Shown piece by piece: positions 50,202 to 61,892 of a stretch of DNA of 64,000 nt. Under the pieces are notes generated by a model, which did no database searches, was not told where the DNA came from, and saw only the letters and a program-made list of their open reading frames with translations. A program made the translations under genes and the position numbers. Positions within the stretch are counted from its first letter, which is position 1; the number at the start of each line of letters is the position of its first letter. This DNA comes from Lutraria lutraria (Eukaryota; Mollusca; Bivalvia; Venerida; Mactridae), in NCBI GenBank assembly GCA_964023205.1, contig OZ026850.1, positions 6,551,270-6,615,269 on the forward strand, given 5' to 3'.

Positions 50202-50735
50202 GTATTTGTGTCTATTGGACTTGTGTCTGTGTCGCGCGTTCCATAATTTATAGATTGTTTTGTTCATTTAATATTTAGTTAAGTTTTGTTAAATAATCAC
50301 GCGGACAAAATAGTCCTCAGGAAAATAAAATTGATATATGCATGAACATTGTCTTCGTTCATTGTTTGAATTTCATTTACCGTTAAACGACTCAAAACAC
50401 GTTACAACTGTATTGTACGGATCTGATATTAGAAATGTGAAGCAATCATGATCAACAAGAAAACACTTGAATGAATATAATTCATAGTATAAACGTAGTA
50501 ACTCACATTAGGTATTTTGGAAAAAAGAAATCCCATGAGATACATGTACAAGAATATATCTAGAAGACATCATACTGCCTTAAACATGTAAATTTATATA
50601 CAATACATAATCGAACATGACGTATGTAGAGTTTTCTTTCGATTACTTGTGTACGTTAGCCTCGTCTTCCAACAAACGTATATAATCTAATATAAGACAC
50701 TCATAACAAAATGAAATTGTATTGTATTTCATCGC

Positions 50736-53700
50736 TTACTCCCTTTCTTTAACTAGAACACGGAAGTCATTACAACTATAAACTAAGCCTGGAATAGGGG
50801 TTAAGTCGAGCTTTTCTCCTGGCGGTTTAATAAAATCACATCTTTGCATGATGGTCGCGAATGACAGGAACACATTCATTTTTGCGAGAGCTTCACCAAC
50901 ACAACGACGACGTCCTATTCCAAACGGTATGACATGAGAACATCTCTCAGGGTCGAGAGTGTTGTCGCTCCTAAAGAAACGATCTGGACGGAAACATTCC
51001 GGATCTCCCCAGAATTTCTTATCGTGATGTACGGAGTGTAGGTTCAGGATGACAACAGTTCCCTCGTCGATGTCAAAGTCTCCTATCTTAGTATCCATGA
51101 TAGCACGGTGTGGTAAAGAGAACGGTAGTTGTGTGACTATACGACTAACTTCTAGGCAGACAGCTTCGACAAACGGAAGATTCTTTTTATCTTTGAGTGA
51201 TACTTTCCTACCTTTAGCTAATTCATCAATTTCTTCATGAACGCGTGTCTGGACGTCTGGATAAGCCGTCATGTACAACAGCATCCAAGTGATTGTCTTA
51301 TGTGTTGTTTCAAATCTGAAACAAATTTTAACTGAGTTTTGTCTGTTTAAATAATAGTATTCATTATTTCAACCGGACGATTTAATGCCAGAGCATATTG
51401 TATAAAATAGTCGATGGAACTAGTCTTGAGAAAAGGTTGCACCAGTATATGACTGAAATACTGTTTACGACTGGTTTTAACTGGCTACTTATGCGAAACT
51501 TCCTTTTGGTAAGGTAAGTGACCTTCATTATATTAATAACTTCATCCTATAAGCCGTTAATTTCAATAACTTATGTAAATTTGTAAACAAATGAACTTTA
51601 AAATATTGATAAGAACCGAATTCCCAGAATGAAACATATTTAAACAATCGGACCAAGATGGACAAAAATAACGCTCACCAGAACAGCCTCATGAATTGAG
51701 AATTTGGTAAACATATAACTCTTGGGACAGAACCAGTACAAAGGAGCATACAGTAAAATCTCGATTATTCGAACACAAATTATCCGAATACCCGGTAATA
51801 TCCGAATAACTTATGTACTTATATCAATAGTAGTAGACAAACACTTGACAGTACTACGGACTAAGTAACTAAGCGTTAGTCAATGCGCATCCGGCGAAAA
51901 AAAACTTTAAAGGTTTTTGCAACATGACTCTTCGGACTTGCAGGACGGGTAAATTTCGACTTAAATGAAATATTTAAAAAGGCTCGATGTAGAACCACAC
52001 AATGATTCTAGAGTCCAACAATCTTCAACATAAATAATCAAGTTCACCCCATCTGAATATTATGCATGAATATTCAAACGAACCAAATGTATGTCGATGC
52101 AAGTGCTACATTGTAATGTCAAGTGGTCTATCTGACTAATGTACACTGTTTATGACAAACATGTTCTTATTTCATTATTTTACACGCAATGTTATTCAAA
52201 TTAGACATTCATTCGTGTCGTTGTATGATAAACTGGTGCGTGATAAGCTTTATCTAGGATTTTTTGCCCGTTTGCGATCAGCTCGATATAGTCGCCACAG
52301 TTCCGTGTCTAACCCTGTCACATTATAACGCGGTTCCACTTCGTTGGCACGGCGTTGTATAGTTTTCCAGTGCGACGTGAGTTCGCAAGCTTCTCTAGAT
52401 GTTTCTACATAGCGTTTTATCGCGTTTCCGACGGAATTCTTATTTGCGATTGTCTACGATATCACCTCGCTGTGCCAACGCAGTCGAAACGAGGCAGTGT
52501 GTAGTGTGACAGGGGTATTAGTTAACTAGTACATCCGTCCGGATCTTTCCTGTCCGGGCTGTATCCGCCTTATGCATTCACATATTTGAAAATAACTTGG
52601 CACAACTGTTGAACACCATGATGCGGTGCGTAATACATAAGACCCCGTCCGTTGCTCCAATGTTGTACTTTGAGGTCAGATGCAAACATATTCTTATTAG
52701 AGACCTTGTCCGGCCTGTACCTCACATATGCATTGACATACATTGTATTTGAAAATAACTTGACAATTTTATACGAAAATAGTGTGTCAGTCTGAAACCC
52801 AGGTCACACTAGGATGTCAAGGGTAAAAAAGCGTATTATAGACCTTGTCCAGGCTGCATCTCCCGGAGGCTGTTTGCATTCAAGGATTTTAAAATAACTT
52901 GGTATACACTCGTACGTTCACTTCAATGAGATGATGTGTCATGAATTTCTCCCAGATTCAAAGCTCAAGGACACAAGCTTTCTTATCAGCGGGCTCGAAA
53001 TGTTGTCCCTGTGTATATAAATAGGTAACACTAATCATGTCTACGTCGAAGGCCATAATTACCTTAATTATATTTGCATCTAAAATCTAGTGATACCATC
53101 ATAAGGTAAAGATCTTTTTTTTTGGAAAATACCAACTATTTAGCCATTGACAATTATTAGCATTGCTCAAAATTCAAAGAGGGATTATATAGGCGCGCCA
53201 TTACAGTAAGAAGTATATTACCCAGCACCAAGCAAGTCAACCAACGTATTATTGAGTCTTGCTCGAGATAAGACGAAGCGTTCTTTGTCATTTTCATCAT
53301 CTGCATCACTTGCTAGAATGGCGTCCGCTACATCGCTGATGATATCACGAGAAAATGTTTCATAGTGCTCATGAACCTTGAAAACTAAAATAATATCAAT
53401 AAACGAAACCGACGACAAAACACAGCGGAAAATAGAAATTATGTAACAACAACGTCTAATCTTAAAGGCAAATGATTATGCAAGATAAGAAACTAGACTG
53501 ACTTTAATATCGAATAACGTAATGGCTCAATCGTAATGCAGGTCATATGCAATATATTCGATCTAGATTTCTTGACGGTTTAGTCTCAAAGTTCATTTGA
53601 CAAATGAAATGCGAGACTGAGTGAGTTTGGCTTGGCACACTATATTAATGGAGGATTATTCTTTAGAAATTCTGACCACCTAATGCACCGGACGTCTTAT

Positions 53701-54545
53701 AATATGTGAATACATGAAACAATTACTAGTGAATATGAAGATTAATAAGAAAACACCCAATGGTTCTATACCTGTTCTTCTTGAATTTTGTAGATTTTCG
53801 ATAAAAGTAAACGCAAAGTTTTTATCTTCCACGGCATGAAATATTTCAGCCACGGTATCGCATCAATTGCACTACCACTTCCCGTAAATTCACTGAATTC
53901 ACGAAGACATTCAGCCACTGCCTTAACGTGTCGGTCAATATCAACTTCTTTCCCTCGTCCGTATACTAACCGGTAAGTAAACCGCAGTGTTAATATTTGT
54001 ACATTAAATTCTACATATCCGGGGTTGTTACCGCATTGTTTGAGAGTCTGGTCCGCAAAAGTAGTCGCTTCAGACGAAACTATCTCTTCTACTGTCTCAG
54101 GTCTACCAGATGTGAACAATCGCAGAGCTCTGGCAGTCATCTTTTGCTGCTTGACGTAAGCAGGTGTGTAGTCTCCAAATGAAAACGTGTCCTCGCCGAT
54201 TCGTTCCCTTAAAAGTTCCATGGAAACGAAATTTGGACGTCCACTGAATGCGTCTTTAGCATGGTGAGTTACTTCTTTAATGGCAGGATAACCATTGACG
54301 ACAACTGCGTTCCAGCTACCGAGTTTTATGTTAAATACATCGCCGTACTGTTGCCACCACCTGAAAAATGTTTTCGGAGGATAGCTTCCATAGAAAGGTA
54401 AATGTCCATCAATTGGTAACCCAAGAGGTCCTTTCGGATATTTCTTTCCATCACCTTTACTCTTATTTTTCATGAATAAAATTAAGAAAAAGACTATTAT
54501 ACTCGCTAGTGAATATGTTACGAAGTCTGCCATATATATTACCAT
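50736..54545 (-). CDS. Cytochrome P450 monooxygenase, CYP2-clan-like, complete
   Basis: Three exons on the minus strand: 54545-53772, 53376-53222 and 51315-50736. The total is 1509 nt, 502 residues, the usual P450 length, and all phases fit. It is an ER-anchored heme monooxygenase taking electrons from P450 reductase. Visible features: N-terminal membrane anchor (about 8-25), the Pro-rich hinge YPKGPLGLPIDGHLPF (36-51), I-helix GAGFETTHKT built across the exon 2/3 junction, ExxR (EVSR, 365-368), FRPDRF (418-423), and heme loop FGIGRRRCVG with Cys 448. Start: ATG at 54545, or the second ATG at 54533, which gives the more typical MADF start. The Pro-rich hinge and FETT/GRRRCVG style suggest the CYP2 clan (CYP1/2/17-like). 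Substrate cannot be read from sequence. A decayed relative lies at 42315-46013. Confidence 0.93.
51748..51815 (+). mobile_element. Possible pogo/jerky-like transposon end in P450 intron 2
   Basis: ACAGTAAAATCTCGATTATT followed by CGAACAC and ATTATCCGAAT resembles, from memory, the terminal repeats of Tigger/jerky-type elements. No partner end or transposase was found. Confidence 0.25.
52313..52514. mobile_element. 202-bp MITE-like element in P450 intron 2
   Basis: The left end CCCTGTCACATTATA..ACTTCGTTGGCACGG pairs with the right end GTGCCAACGCAGTCGAAACG..TGTGACAGGG as imperfect terminal inverted repeats of about 40 bp. The interior is distinctly richer in GC than the intron around it. No target-site duplication could be fixed. 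Confidence 0.6.
52540..53000 (+). repeat. Three diverged repeats of about 150 bp in P450 intron 2
   Basis: Three successive units share GTCCGG(G/C)CTGTA or GTCCAGGCTGCA, then ATGCATTCACAT or GCATTCAAGG, then GAAAATAACTTGGCACAA or a variant. Similar blocks may be part of the same repeat pool as the hairpin-ended elements, but no terminal hairpin is visible here. Confidence 0.5.
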
Positions 54546-55190
54546 AACCTAACTCAAATACTAATGCATTGTGTGATCTCCTAATGTATATGGACTATGA
54601 ATGCATTGCATTTCAAATTTGTATGTCAAGTGCATGATAACAAGTATATCATCTAAACAATGTCTGTATCTATATGTACAATGTTGTCAACTTTCTTATC
54701 AGGATTAGCTTTGCACGAACACGAAGAACTGAGCGATGTTTTATAGCAATTATATGTGTTAGCAAGATGTAAAAGGAAGTTAGACTTATGAGGTGGTTTG
54801 TTTATTAACTCGACTCATCTCAAGTATATTTAGAAAAATATTTTCTAAATCGAGACTTACTAATAATTTATTTAATTTATGATTAAACGCAGACTATAAC
54901 GTTCTTAAACCCTTTAATCGTCATTTAAGGCGATACACAGCATCATACGATGTACAAAAGTGAAAACTGGTTGTCTGTGCATACAAATTAATACGTTATA
55001 TAAAGCAACGCTTCTGTTATACATTTTTGAAGTATTTTGATCTGATAAATCATTTCTGAATTTCATATTATAACTATTTCCGAAGGTGACTAACAGATTG
55101 CTGCTATAGTTTAGGGAAAATAACAGGCGTGAGACTAATCTATATAACTATAGGAACTTTAACATTTCTTTCTGCTTTGTCATGCTTTTC
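54546..55190. other. P450 upstream region, nothing recognised
   Basis: AT-rich 5' flank of the P450 gene. No TATA box, binding site or second exon could be supported by eye. Confidence 0.4.
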
Positions 55191-55210
55191 AGTGATTTTT
55201 GCCACAGGGA

Positions 55211-55598
55211 GACGGAGTGTACCTGTGATATGCATATCATGTGACAGTCTTATTTCGTAAAATGTGCAATGCAAACAGCAGGTTGCACGATCTCGTCCTA
55301 GATTTTTCGGGTACAACGTTTTTGAGAGCTGATGCATGTAAGTCATTACAGACTACCATAGAAACCTATACATTTTTGGAAAGGAAATTATATCTGCTAT
55401 TGATCTAAGTATAGTTCAGTTTCCTAGGACAAAGGATTACGATAAAATCGGGGTTTGTTTGAGAGGAGTCAAAATGAGAATGTGATTTTGGCGAGCGGAG
55501 TTCCACCCCTTTTATTATGTATATATATATATATATATATAAGTTAACATGCATTTCGTCTTGAATTGACCAACTTATTATCACAGGTACACTCCGTC
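55211..55598. repeat. 20-bp perfect inverted repeat with 348-bp spacer
   Basis: GACGGAGTGTACCTGTGATA at 55211-55230 is the exact reverse complement of 55579-55598. Weaker pairing continues outward (CACAGGGA against CCCCCTGG). It could mark the ends of a small element. A (TA)n run at about 55520-55541 lies between the arms. Confidence 0.65.
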
Positions 55599-55739
55599 CC
55601 CCTGGAATTTTTGCACTACATTTACTGCGTTATATAGGCAGTTTCCCCTTGCAAAATTTCTTTAATTTTCTCCCTAAAATGGCCAGAATTTTCCCCAGTT
55701 TAATTTAAACAATTTCATAACCACATATTCAATAGAAAA

Positions 55740-56380
55740 TAAAATTAGTGTTATGTAATAGTTCCCATTTTGGAATTTGTTAGCTAAATTTCCATTTCTG
55801 AAGAGCATGGGTAGTGAGAAAATTTTGGAAAGAAAAACACTGATTTTACTACATCAGTTTGCAGATTTACTGGTAGACAATACTTACGGCTTATTTAAAG
55901 ATTCAGTTGGAATTTCTGCTTGACGTATGGTTTTCAACAAAACAGCAGTGTTTCTTTATCAGTGAAAATGACTTGATGTTCTAAATATATTGAACTGAAC
56001 TCATGAATATTAATATATTATACATGTATCATTATAGTTAACATGTTCAGTAGGATTTAATAATCGAAGGGCAAACTTGATGTTGCACTTTATAAAATAT
56101 TGAAGTACATGTATAAATGTCTATAATTTTATAGTTTTCAGTGGATTTCATAGGTTATTAAAGTGGGTTTATTATATGTGAAAGAAGAACTGTTTTAGGA
56201 ATACATTCTTTGCTCTTATTCAGTAAGATTTTGTAATGATTGAGTTTGAAATTAAATATTGACACTAAATATAAGCTCAGTTGTAGTTGTTGCTTGATCA
56301 AATATGTTTTCAGTTATTTCAGTAAGTTATTATGATTAACAATGCATGAAAGCTATATTTGACATCCATATTCTGATAAG
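55740..56380 (+). repeat. Dispersed or duplicated segment, copy 2
   Basis: Direct-orientation match to 41690-42217 (see that entry), located upstream of the intact P450 gene. It is about 110 bp longer through several small insertions. Confidence 0.75.
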
Positions 56381-56518
56381 GAATCCATTCGGAGGTGGCC
56401 GCTTACAGTTTGAATGTTGTTCATTGTAGATATTGTATGTGATCTGTTCGCGATTAGTTGTGTTAACTGTCAACTTATTAAGTGCACTATTCAAAATATT
56501 ATGTGTTCAAATGTTTGA

Positions 56519-56572
56519 ATGTCTGTCCGCCCGTCCGTCTGTTCGTCTGTTCGTCCATCCGCTCGTCTGTCT
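56519..56572 (+). repeat. GTCC/GTCT tetranucleotide-rich tract
   Basis: TGTCTGTCCGCCCGTCCGTC continues into CTGTTCGTC and CATCCGCTCGTC words, giving an imperfect simple repeat. Confidence 0.7.
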
Positions 56573-57823
56573 GCAAGTGTCAGTTTGTTACAAAGTACAT
56601 GTAAGTCTATGTACATGGATATGTATGAAATAACTATTCAGACAAAATGTGGACGATCCCGGCTGATGAAAGCAATGTCGTGAAATAAACAAACGTTATC
56701 AACAGTATCTCTGTTTCAGTGCTAATTATTACGTTCGTGTCCAGAAATTTTCTATCAATAAAGATCATACCTTTATTATATGAATGTATTATTGTGATAT
56801 CATATGATATAAAATTATACACGGGAGTTTGGCTATATTAGTAAATAAGTGCTTGATCAACGAAAGAAACATAAAAAATCGCCTGGTAAAATATGAAAAC
56901 ATGCGCATCATTTCTAACTACAATAATAAGAGCACCAATACTTCACTGTGTCCGATTCGTGATGTCAAAGTTCACTATGATCGTGTCTAACTGTATCAAC
57001 TTTCTAGCAAGGCTTTATGTACAACAAATCACGAAATAACTCAATTATCTTTATTACAATGATTAATAATTATTAAATAAAAAGAAACTTTATTAATATT
57101 CATACAATTTGTACGTACATAAAATTGAACTTAAAAAATAAACGGATAAAGAAGCTAAACATTCTATTTAATGAAAAAACATAATTATCACAGACGATCC
57201 TTTTTCGTTAAACTGAACGATAAGTAAACAGCATAAACTACAACATAAACAACAACATAAACAATAATGTGTAGGACGGATATTCTGGTAAATAAATATT
57301 CAATATGACTAAATCACTCTATCCAATATATTAATATGTCTTCATTCTCTGACTTCTAGGAACTTCTTGCATACATGTATTCGTAACGTAATTAGAATAC
57401 ATGTAGATGACATTTTACTTGATCAAGTGGGTCAGATATAAGAATAGATCTGCTTTCTAAAGGCGAGGAGCTGTATCTCCGGTCCGGTCTTATGTTTGAG
57501 ATGTATTCTATATCTTTTAGATTCTGCTCAAATAGTATACTGTGTGTTATATTATTGAGTGAAGCTATATTCTCGTCTGAGTTTAATCACATCATATTGG
57601 TACCATACGATTAAAATCTAGTAGTGTTCACAGGTAATTATTTCAGTGTGTTTTTTAGTCCAAAACATGGATGATTCAGCAAACCTGTAGAAGTCGGTAT
57701 ATTCATAACAATTCTATCATGATTATAGTTCTACTTTATCACGGCGATATTCAAATGTACTAACAAAATGTCATATGCAGGTGACCGATGTTCTGATAAT
57801 TTATTACTAATTCATATAAATAG
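56573..57823. other. Intergenic, nothing recognised
   Basis: AT-rich 3' flank of the EF-hand/RS gene. On the minus strand an AATAAA at 57805-57800 lies 20 bases after the stop codon and is a possible, unusually close, polyadenylation signal. Confidence 0.4.
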
Positions 57824-60800
57824 TTAAGCTTGTTCTTGTGATAATTCAGGAGTTTGTTCAGGTGCGGTTTCTTGTGTTGTTTGTGAATCAGATGGTTGAA
57901 CTTCTTGTCCTGTAGATTCTGGTTGTTGTTGTGTACCTTCATTAGCAGTTTGTTCTGTGTTGCCTACATGTTGTTCATTGCTTTCTTGTGTTGTGTCGTC
58001 TGTTCTTTGTTCACCAGTCGTTTCACTAACTTCTTGTGTATTTCCATTTTGTTCAGCTGTTTCTTGGACGTATTCTGGTGCTGGGTCATGACAGGATTCT
58101 ATCTGTTCAGATTGAGGTTCAGACTCCACTTGAGAAGTAACAATAACATTGTTTACAATTACTGTTTCTCCTTCAGATCCTCTCCTACTGTGGGAGCTAC
58201 CATGTCGTTTACCTGAGTGGTGTCTATCCCGAGAACCACTTCGACTTCTTGATTTATTTCCTCTTCTACCTCCGGACCTGCTACGCTTCCTGTCTCTGGA
58301 TCTACTGCGAGATTTTGACCCATGTTTGCGCCTGTGTCCAGATCTTGATCGACTGCGAGATTTCGACCCATGTTTGCGCCTGTGTCCAGATCTTGATCGA
58401 CTGCGAGATTTCGACCCATGTTTGCGCCTGTGTCCAGATCTTGATCGACTGCGAGATTTCGACCCATGTTTGCGCCTGTGTCCAGATCTTGATCGACTGC
58501 GAGATTTCGATCCATGTTTGCGTCTGTGTCCAGATCTTGATCTACTGCGAGACTTTTTCCCATGTCTGTGCCTACTCCCAGACCTGCTTCGATTCCTTTC
58601 TCGTGATCTACTTCTTTGTCTCGATTCAAGTCTTGATGAAGCACGAGAAAGCATTACTTCTACTTTGAAAATGTAATTACAGAGCTCTACAAATCAGAAA
58701 ATTAAGATAGTATAGTTCGCTGCAGTATGTGCGATTGTAAGACACAGTTATCGTATTTTCTATAATAATATATGCTTACACGTTAGTCTTATGTACATGT
58801 ATGTGATAATAGAAATTATTTTAAGATATGCTTTTATTCATATGCGGAGTTCAGAGCACTTAAGAAACATACAAAGGGACCCTATTAACTTTATAATAAA
58901 AAAATCTTAATACGATATATACATGTTAGCACGTTTTTCGTTGATCTGAATGGTGATCTTGTTCTCGAAGCTGTTCTGTTGACAGTTATTATTTTTTCCA
59001 AATGCATTCATTAATTTAATTATTTTTTAATTCAATCAAAATAAAATCGAGATTGTGTTGTATAAATTATAGCATGGAGTCTGCTAAGATGTCACTGTTA
59101 TTTACCTTCGTCTGAGATTTCTCCGTCCCGGTCAATATCCATTTCTTGCAAACAGAATTCAATTTCTTCATCTGTAAGAGCCTCATCTTGACCGTATGAA
59201 AGAATGGCTTTAAGTTTCGGAAAAGTAAGGGGACCTGAAATTAAGATGTAGATGACCAGTCTTAATGTGTGCTGCTGTCTATTTGCTTTTGATGGACATT
59301 GTTATTTGAAGTTGTAAAGTGTTAATAGGACAGTGGGAAACAACATTCTGTTCGTTTTGTATACTCCACTTCTGACGTTGTGATCGATGGTTTAGGCAAG
59401 AAAAACCTCAACCTCAATAATTCCATTGAGAAAATTTTATTTGATAGAGTTTTCTCTCATGGGGTAAAGCGCCACCGTTAATGCGTTGCTGTAGGTGGTC
59501 AGGACTTTGAAAAAGTGTGACACATTTTAAAGTTAATGACGTGGCGTTACTGACAATGGCCGCACATCTGCAGACATGGTGTTCCTTGTTTGTTTATAGC
59601 ATAGTAACCTTTCATTTTTTGTCTGTATGAAATTGTGTATTCCAGCTCATAGTGAACTAAAATTTGCACTGTTTTAAATCTCACAGAGATCTACAGATCT
59701 CTGTGAGATTTAAAACAGTGCAAATTTTAGTGCGAACTATTTATTCTATAAACATTGTCTACGAACTTTTTCGATAGCACCTCGTTTCTAAGGTTTATCG
59801 ACAGAAATTAAAGTAAAAAATCCATATTTCGAAATTATCTAAAGACGAATCATAGCTTTAAGTACGAAAGATCTGAGAAGAAAATACAGAAAATAAATGT
59901 TTTGTGTCCATCTGTCCTTATTGCTTGGTCAAATAAACGTAAACAAGACAACAGATTTATCATTGTTTAGTTAACAATGAGGCTTACCTTCATCTTTTCT
60001 GCAACACTTCAAATTGTCCAGAAATTCTTTTTTTCTTTCATCCATTGGTTGCCACTCTACGCCAATCAAATTATCCACTTCATCAAAGGTCAGTCGAGAA
60101 TCACCTGGTGATATTAAAAACATCGTAAAATAGTCGAACCTGGTGTAGACCATATCTTTTAATACAAAACTGGGCTTTTAAAAGTGACATGGTCTTCTTT
60201 CCCATTGGTTGCCTTTGTTCACTGTTTTGATTGTGTTTGCACTAAACGTACAATACATCAATTGTTTGTGTTTGAAACAAAAAAGAAATATCCTCATATA
60301 GATTAGTACGACACGTACATTATTCATAGATCAGTACAACACGTGCCAATACATCATTTATAGACCAATATAAACGTGTAAATACAACATTTCTAGACTA
60401 GTTGATCTAATTATAATCTAATTGATCTCACCCGAACCTTCTATCTCTTGACTCACAGGTAAATTGCCTTATTTTTGTATGAAGAATGATATGTAGGGGC
60501 GCACAAAGGCTTTACAACAGTTACTGTAAGCTATGATGTTGTGCAGAAAGTTTGTAGTTATTTGTTTAAGGCCTGAAAACGGGATAATTTTTTTTTTCAT
60601 TTTTATGGCAAAAGTCCTGGTGGGGCATTTCAGAAAGATACTTTATCCTAGATTAAGACATTCACATCATGGCTTGCTTTACTATTCTTCCAGATACAAT
60701 AGTCATTCCTTGGTGCGCCGTATCACTTTCCTTTAGTTCTTAAAATAATTTCATCTTAGAAGCAGCTGGTGTGCAATGTCGTAGTGTACTACCATTGATA

Positions 60801-61892
60801 GTCATTATACATGTTAAAATAAAGAAGTCCCTGGTAGGATTTCCATTATATTCAGGATAACTTAACAATGTTTAGGTGACTGTATATTAGTTTTACATTT
60901 TGTACAGTTTATTTTCTAATGCATGCACTGTTTACTTACTGTTTTTGTCGAGTGTATGGAACAGCTTATCGATTTGTTTTTTGGTGGGCGCCAAGTAAAG
61001 ATGAAAACATAACTCCCTGAACTCATCCTTGTCCATTTCATCTTTACCATTTGTGTACTTGTAAAAATACTCTGAAATAATTAAAATCGTAAAATTATGA
61101 CAACTTGATGAGTTATCCATCTCGGTGTAGAGAATCGGTCGCTCAGTAATATCGACCAATTAGCTGCACGTCCTCTTTAGGAAAAATAATTACATCAAAG
61201 GTTACAAGTTGAAAAGCTAAAAGACGCATGACTAAGTTCTCACTAATCTATCCATGATTAGTCAAAGAAACCATCCGTGGCCATTTTCAAAGAAATTGGA
61301 CTGAAATTAGTCTTATATTAGTAAACACTGAAATTAATTATTCAGAGTAAGTCTCTTGTTAGACTGACTGACGGACGAGAGTCATATTAGTTATATTTTG
61401 CACACTTTGATAAGTATATGTATAGTTAATCAGAGAATAAAGCATACAAGATCCTGTAGCGTTAGCCTAATGTTCCTGGATCACATACCAGTACTATCTT
61501 CTTTCATCAATCTCTTAATGTTCCTGGAACACCTACCAGTACTATTTTCTTTCATCAATCTCCTAATGTTCCTGGAACACCTACCAGTACTATCTTCTTT
61601 CATCAATCTTCCTATATTAGACAACAACATTCACCTTGTCTCACTCGATGACTAATGACTTCAGATGCTACATATTTAGTCAAATTATTTTACTGTACAC
61701 ACGCCTCGCCCGGATCTTTTAAACCTAATACTTAGTATTTCCATCGACGATTGTCCTCTCTGCCGACTGACCTAAACATATCATCCCATTCGTATAATAA
61801 AGGTCACTACAGCTGTGTATGACTCAACATGGAATTATCTTGTTTTACTTACTTTTAAGCTTTTTCTTGTTTGGCGGTTTAGAGAAGTCAGC
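57824..61892 (-). CDS. EF-hand protein with C-terminal Arg/Ser-rich domain, 5' end missing
   Basis: Minus-strand exons: 61892-61853, 61071-60940, 60104-59988, 59234-59106, 58659-57824; all GT..AG, and every internal junction is phase 1. The start exon was not found (right of 61892). The order is ADFSKPPNKKKLK, then four EF-hand-like units: YTNGKDEMDKDE (degenerate), DKNSDSRLTFDE (canonical, split by an intron), CRKDEGPLTFPK (degenerate), DIDRDGEISDEE (canonical, split by an intron). The last exon then encodes an Arg/Ser-rich domain with five 16-residue repeats (SRSRSRSGHRRKHGSK), a linker with TVIVNNVIVTSQ, and an acidic Gln/Thr/Glu-rich tail to the stop at 57824. EF-hand pairs bind Ca2+; RS domains usually mediate splicing-factor contacts, speckle localisation and RNA binding. 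Ca2+ control of an RS protein is inference. I know no standard family with this order. Confidence 0.78.
58321..58560 (-). repeat. 48-bp in-frame repeat, 5 copies, inside the RS domain
   Basis: Five 48-bp units (starting 58321, 58369, 58417, 58465, 58513) encode the 16-residue RS repeat. The three central copies are almost identical at nucleotide level, so copy number probably varies between individuals. Open frames on the plus strand here are shadows. Confidence 0.93.
59657..59730. repeat. 74-bp near-perfect palindrome (36-bp arms, 2-base loop)
   Basis: Positions 59657-59692 and 59695-59730 are exact reverse complements, centred on AGAGATCT-AC-AGATCTCT. It lies in the intron between the 59988 and 59234 exon ends of the EF-hand/RS gene. 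A transcript would form a 36-bp perfect stem. Confidence 0.95.
60281..60410 (+). repeat. Degenerate repeat of about 36 bp, 3 copies
   Basis: Units share TATAGA(T/C)(T/C)A(G/A)TA, ACACGT, and ATACA or ACATTATT, in the intron between the 60104 and 60940 exon ends. Boundaries are approximate. Confidence 0.4.
61469..61612 (+). repeat. 48-bp tandem repeat, 3 copies
   Basis: Three units start AATGTTCCTGGA(A/T)CAC and contain ACCAGTACTAT and TTCTTTCATCAATCT. They lie in the intron between the 61071 and 61853 exon ends of the EF-hand/RS gene. Confidence 0.92.

Noticed and set aside
55140..55346. 68-codon minus-strand open frame
   Set aside because: The text is mildly protein-like, but no family, splice partner or second copy of the frame supports it, and it overlaps an inverted-repeat arm.
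58149..58676. Plus-strand 175-codon frame and other frames over the RS region
   Set aside because: Shadows of the 48-bp repeat. Only the minus-strand frame connects by phase and splice sites to the EF-hand exons.
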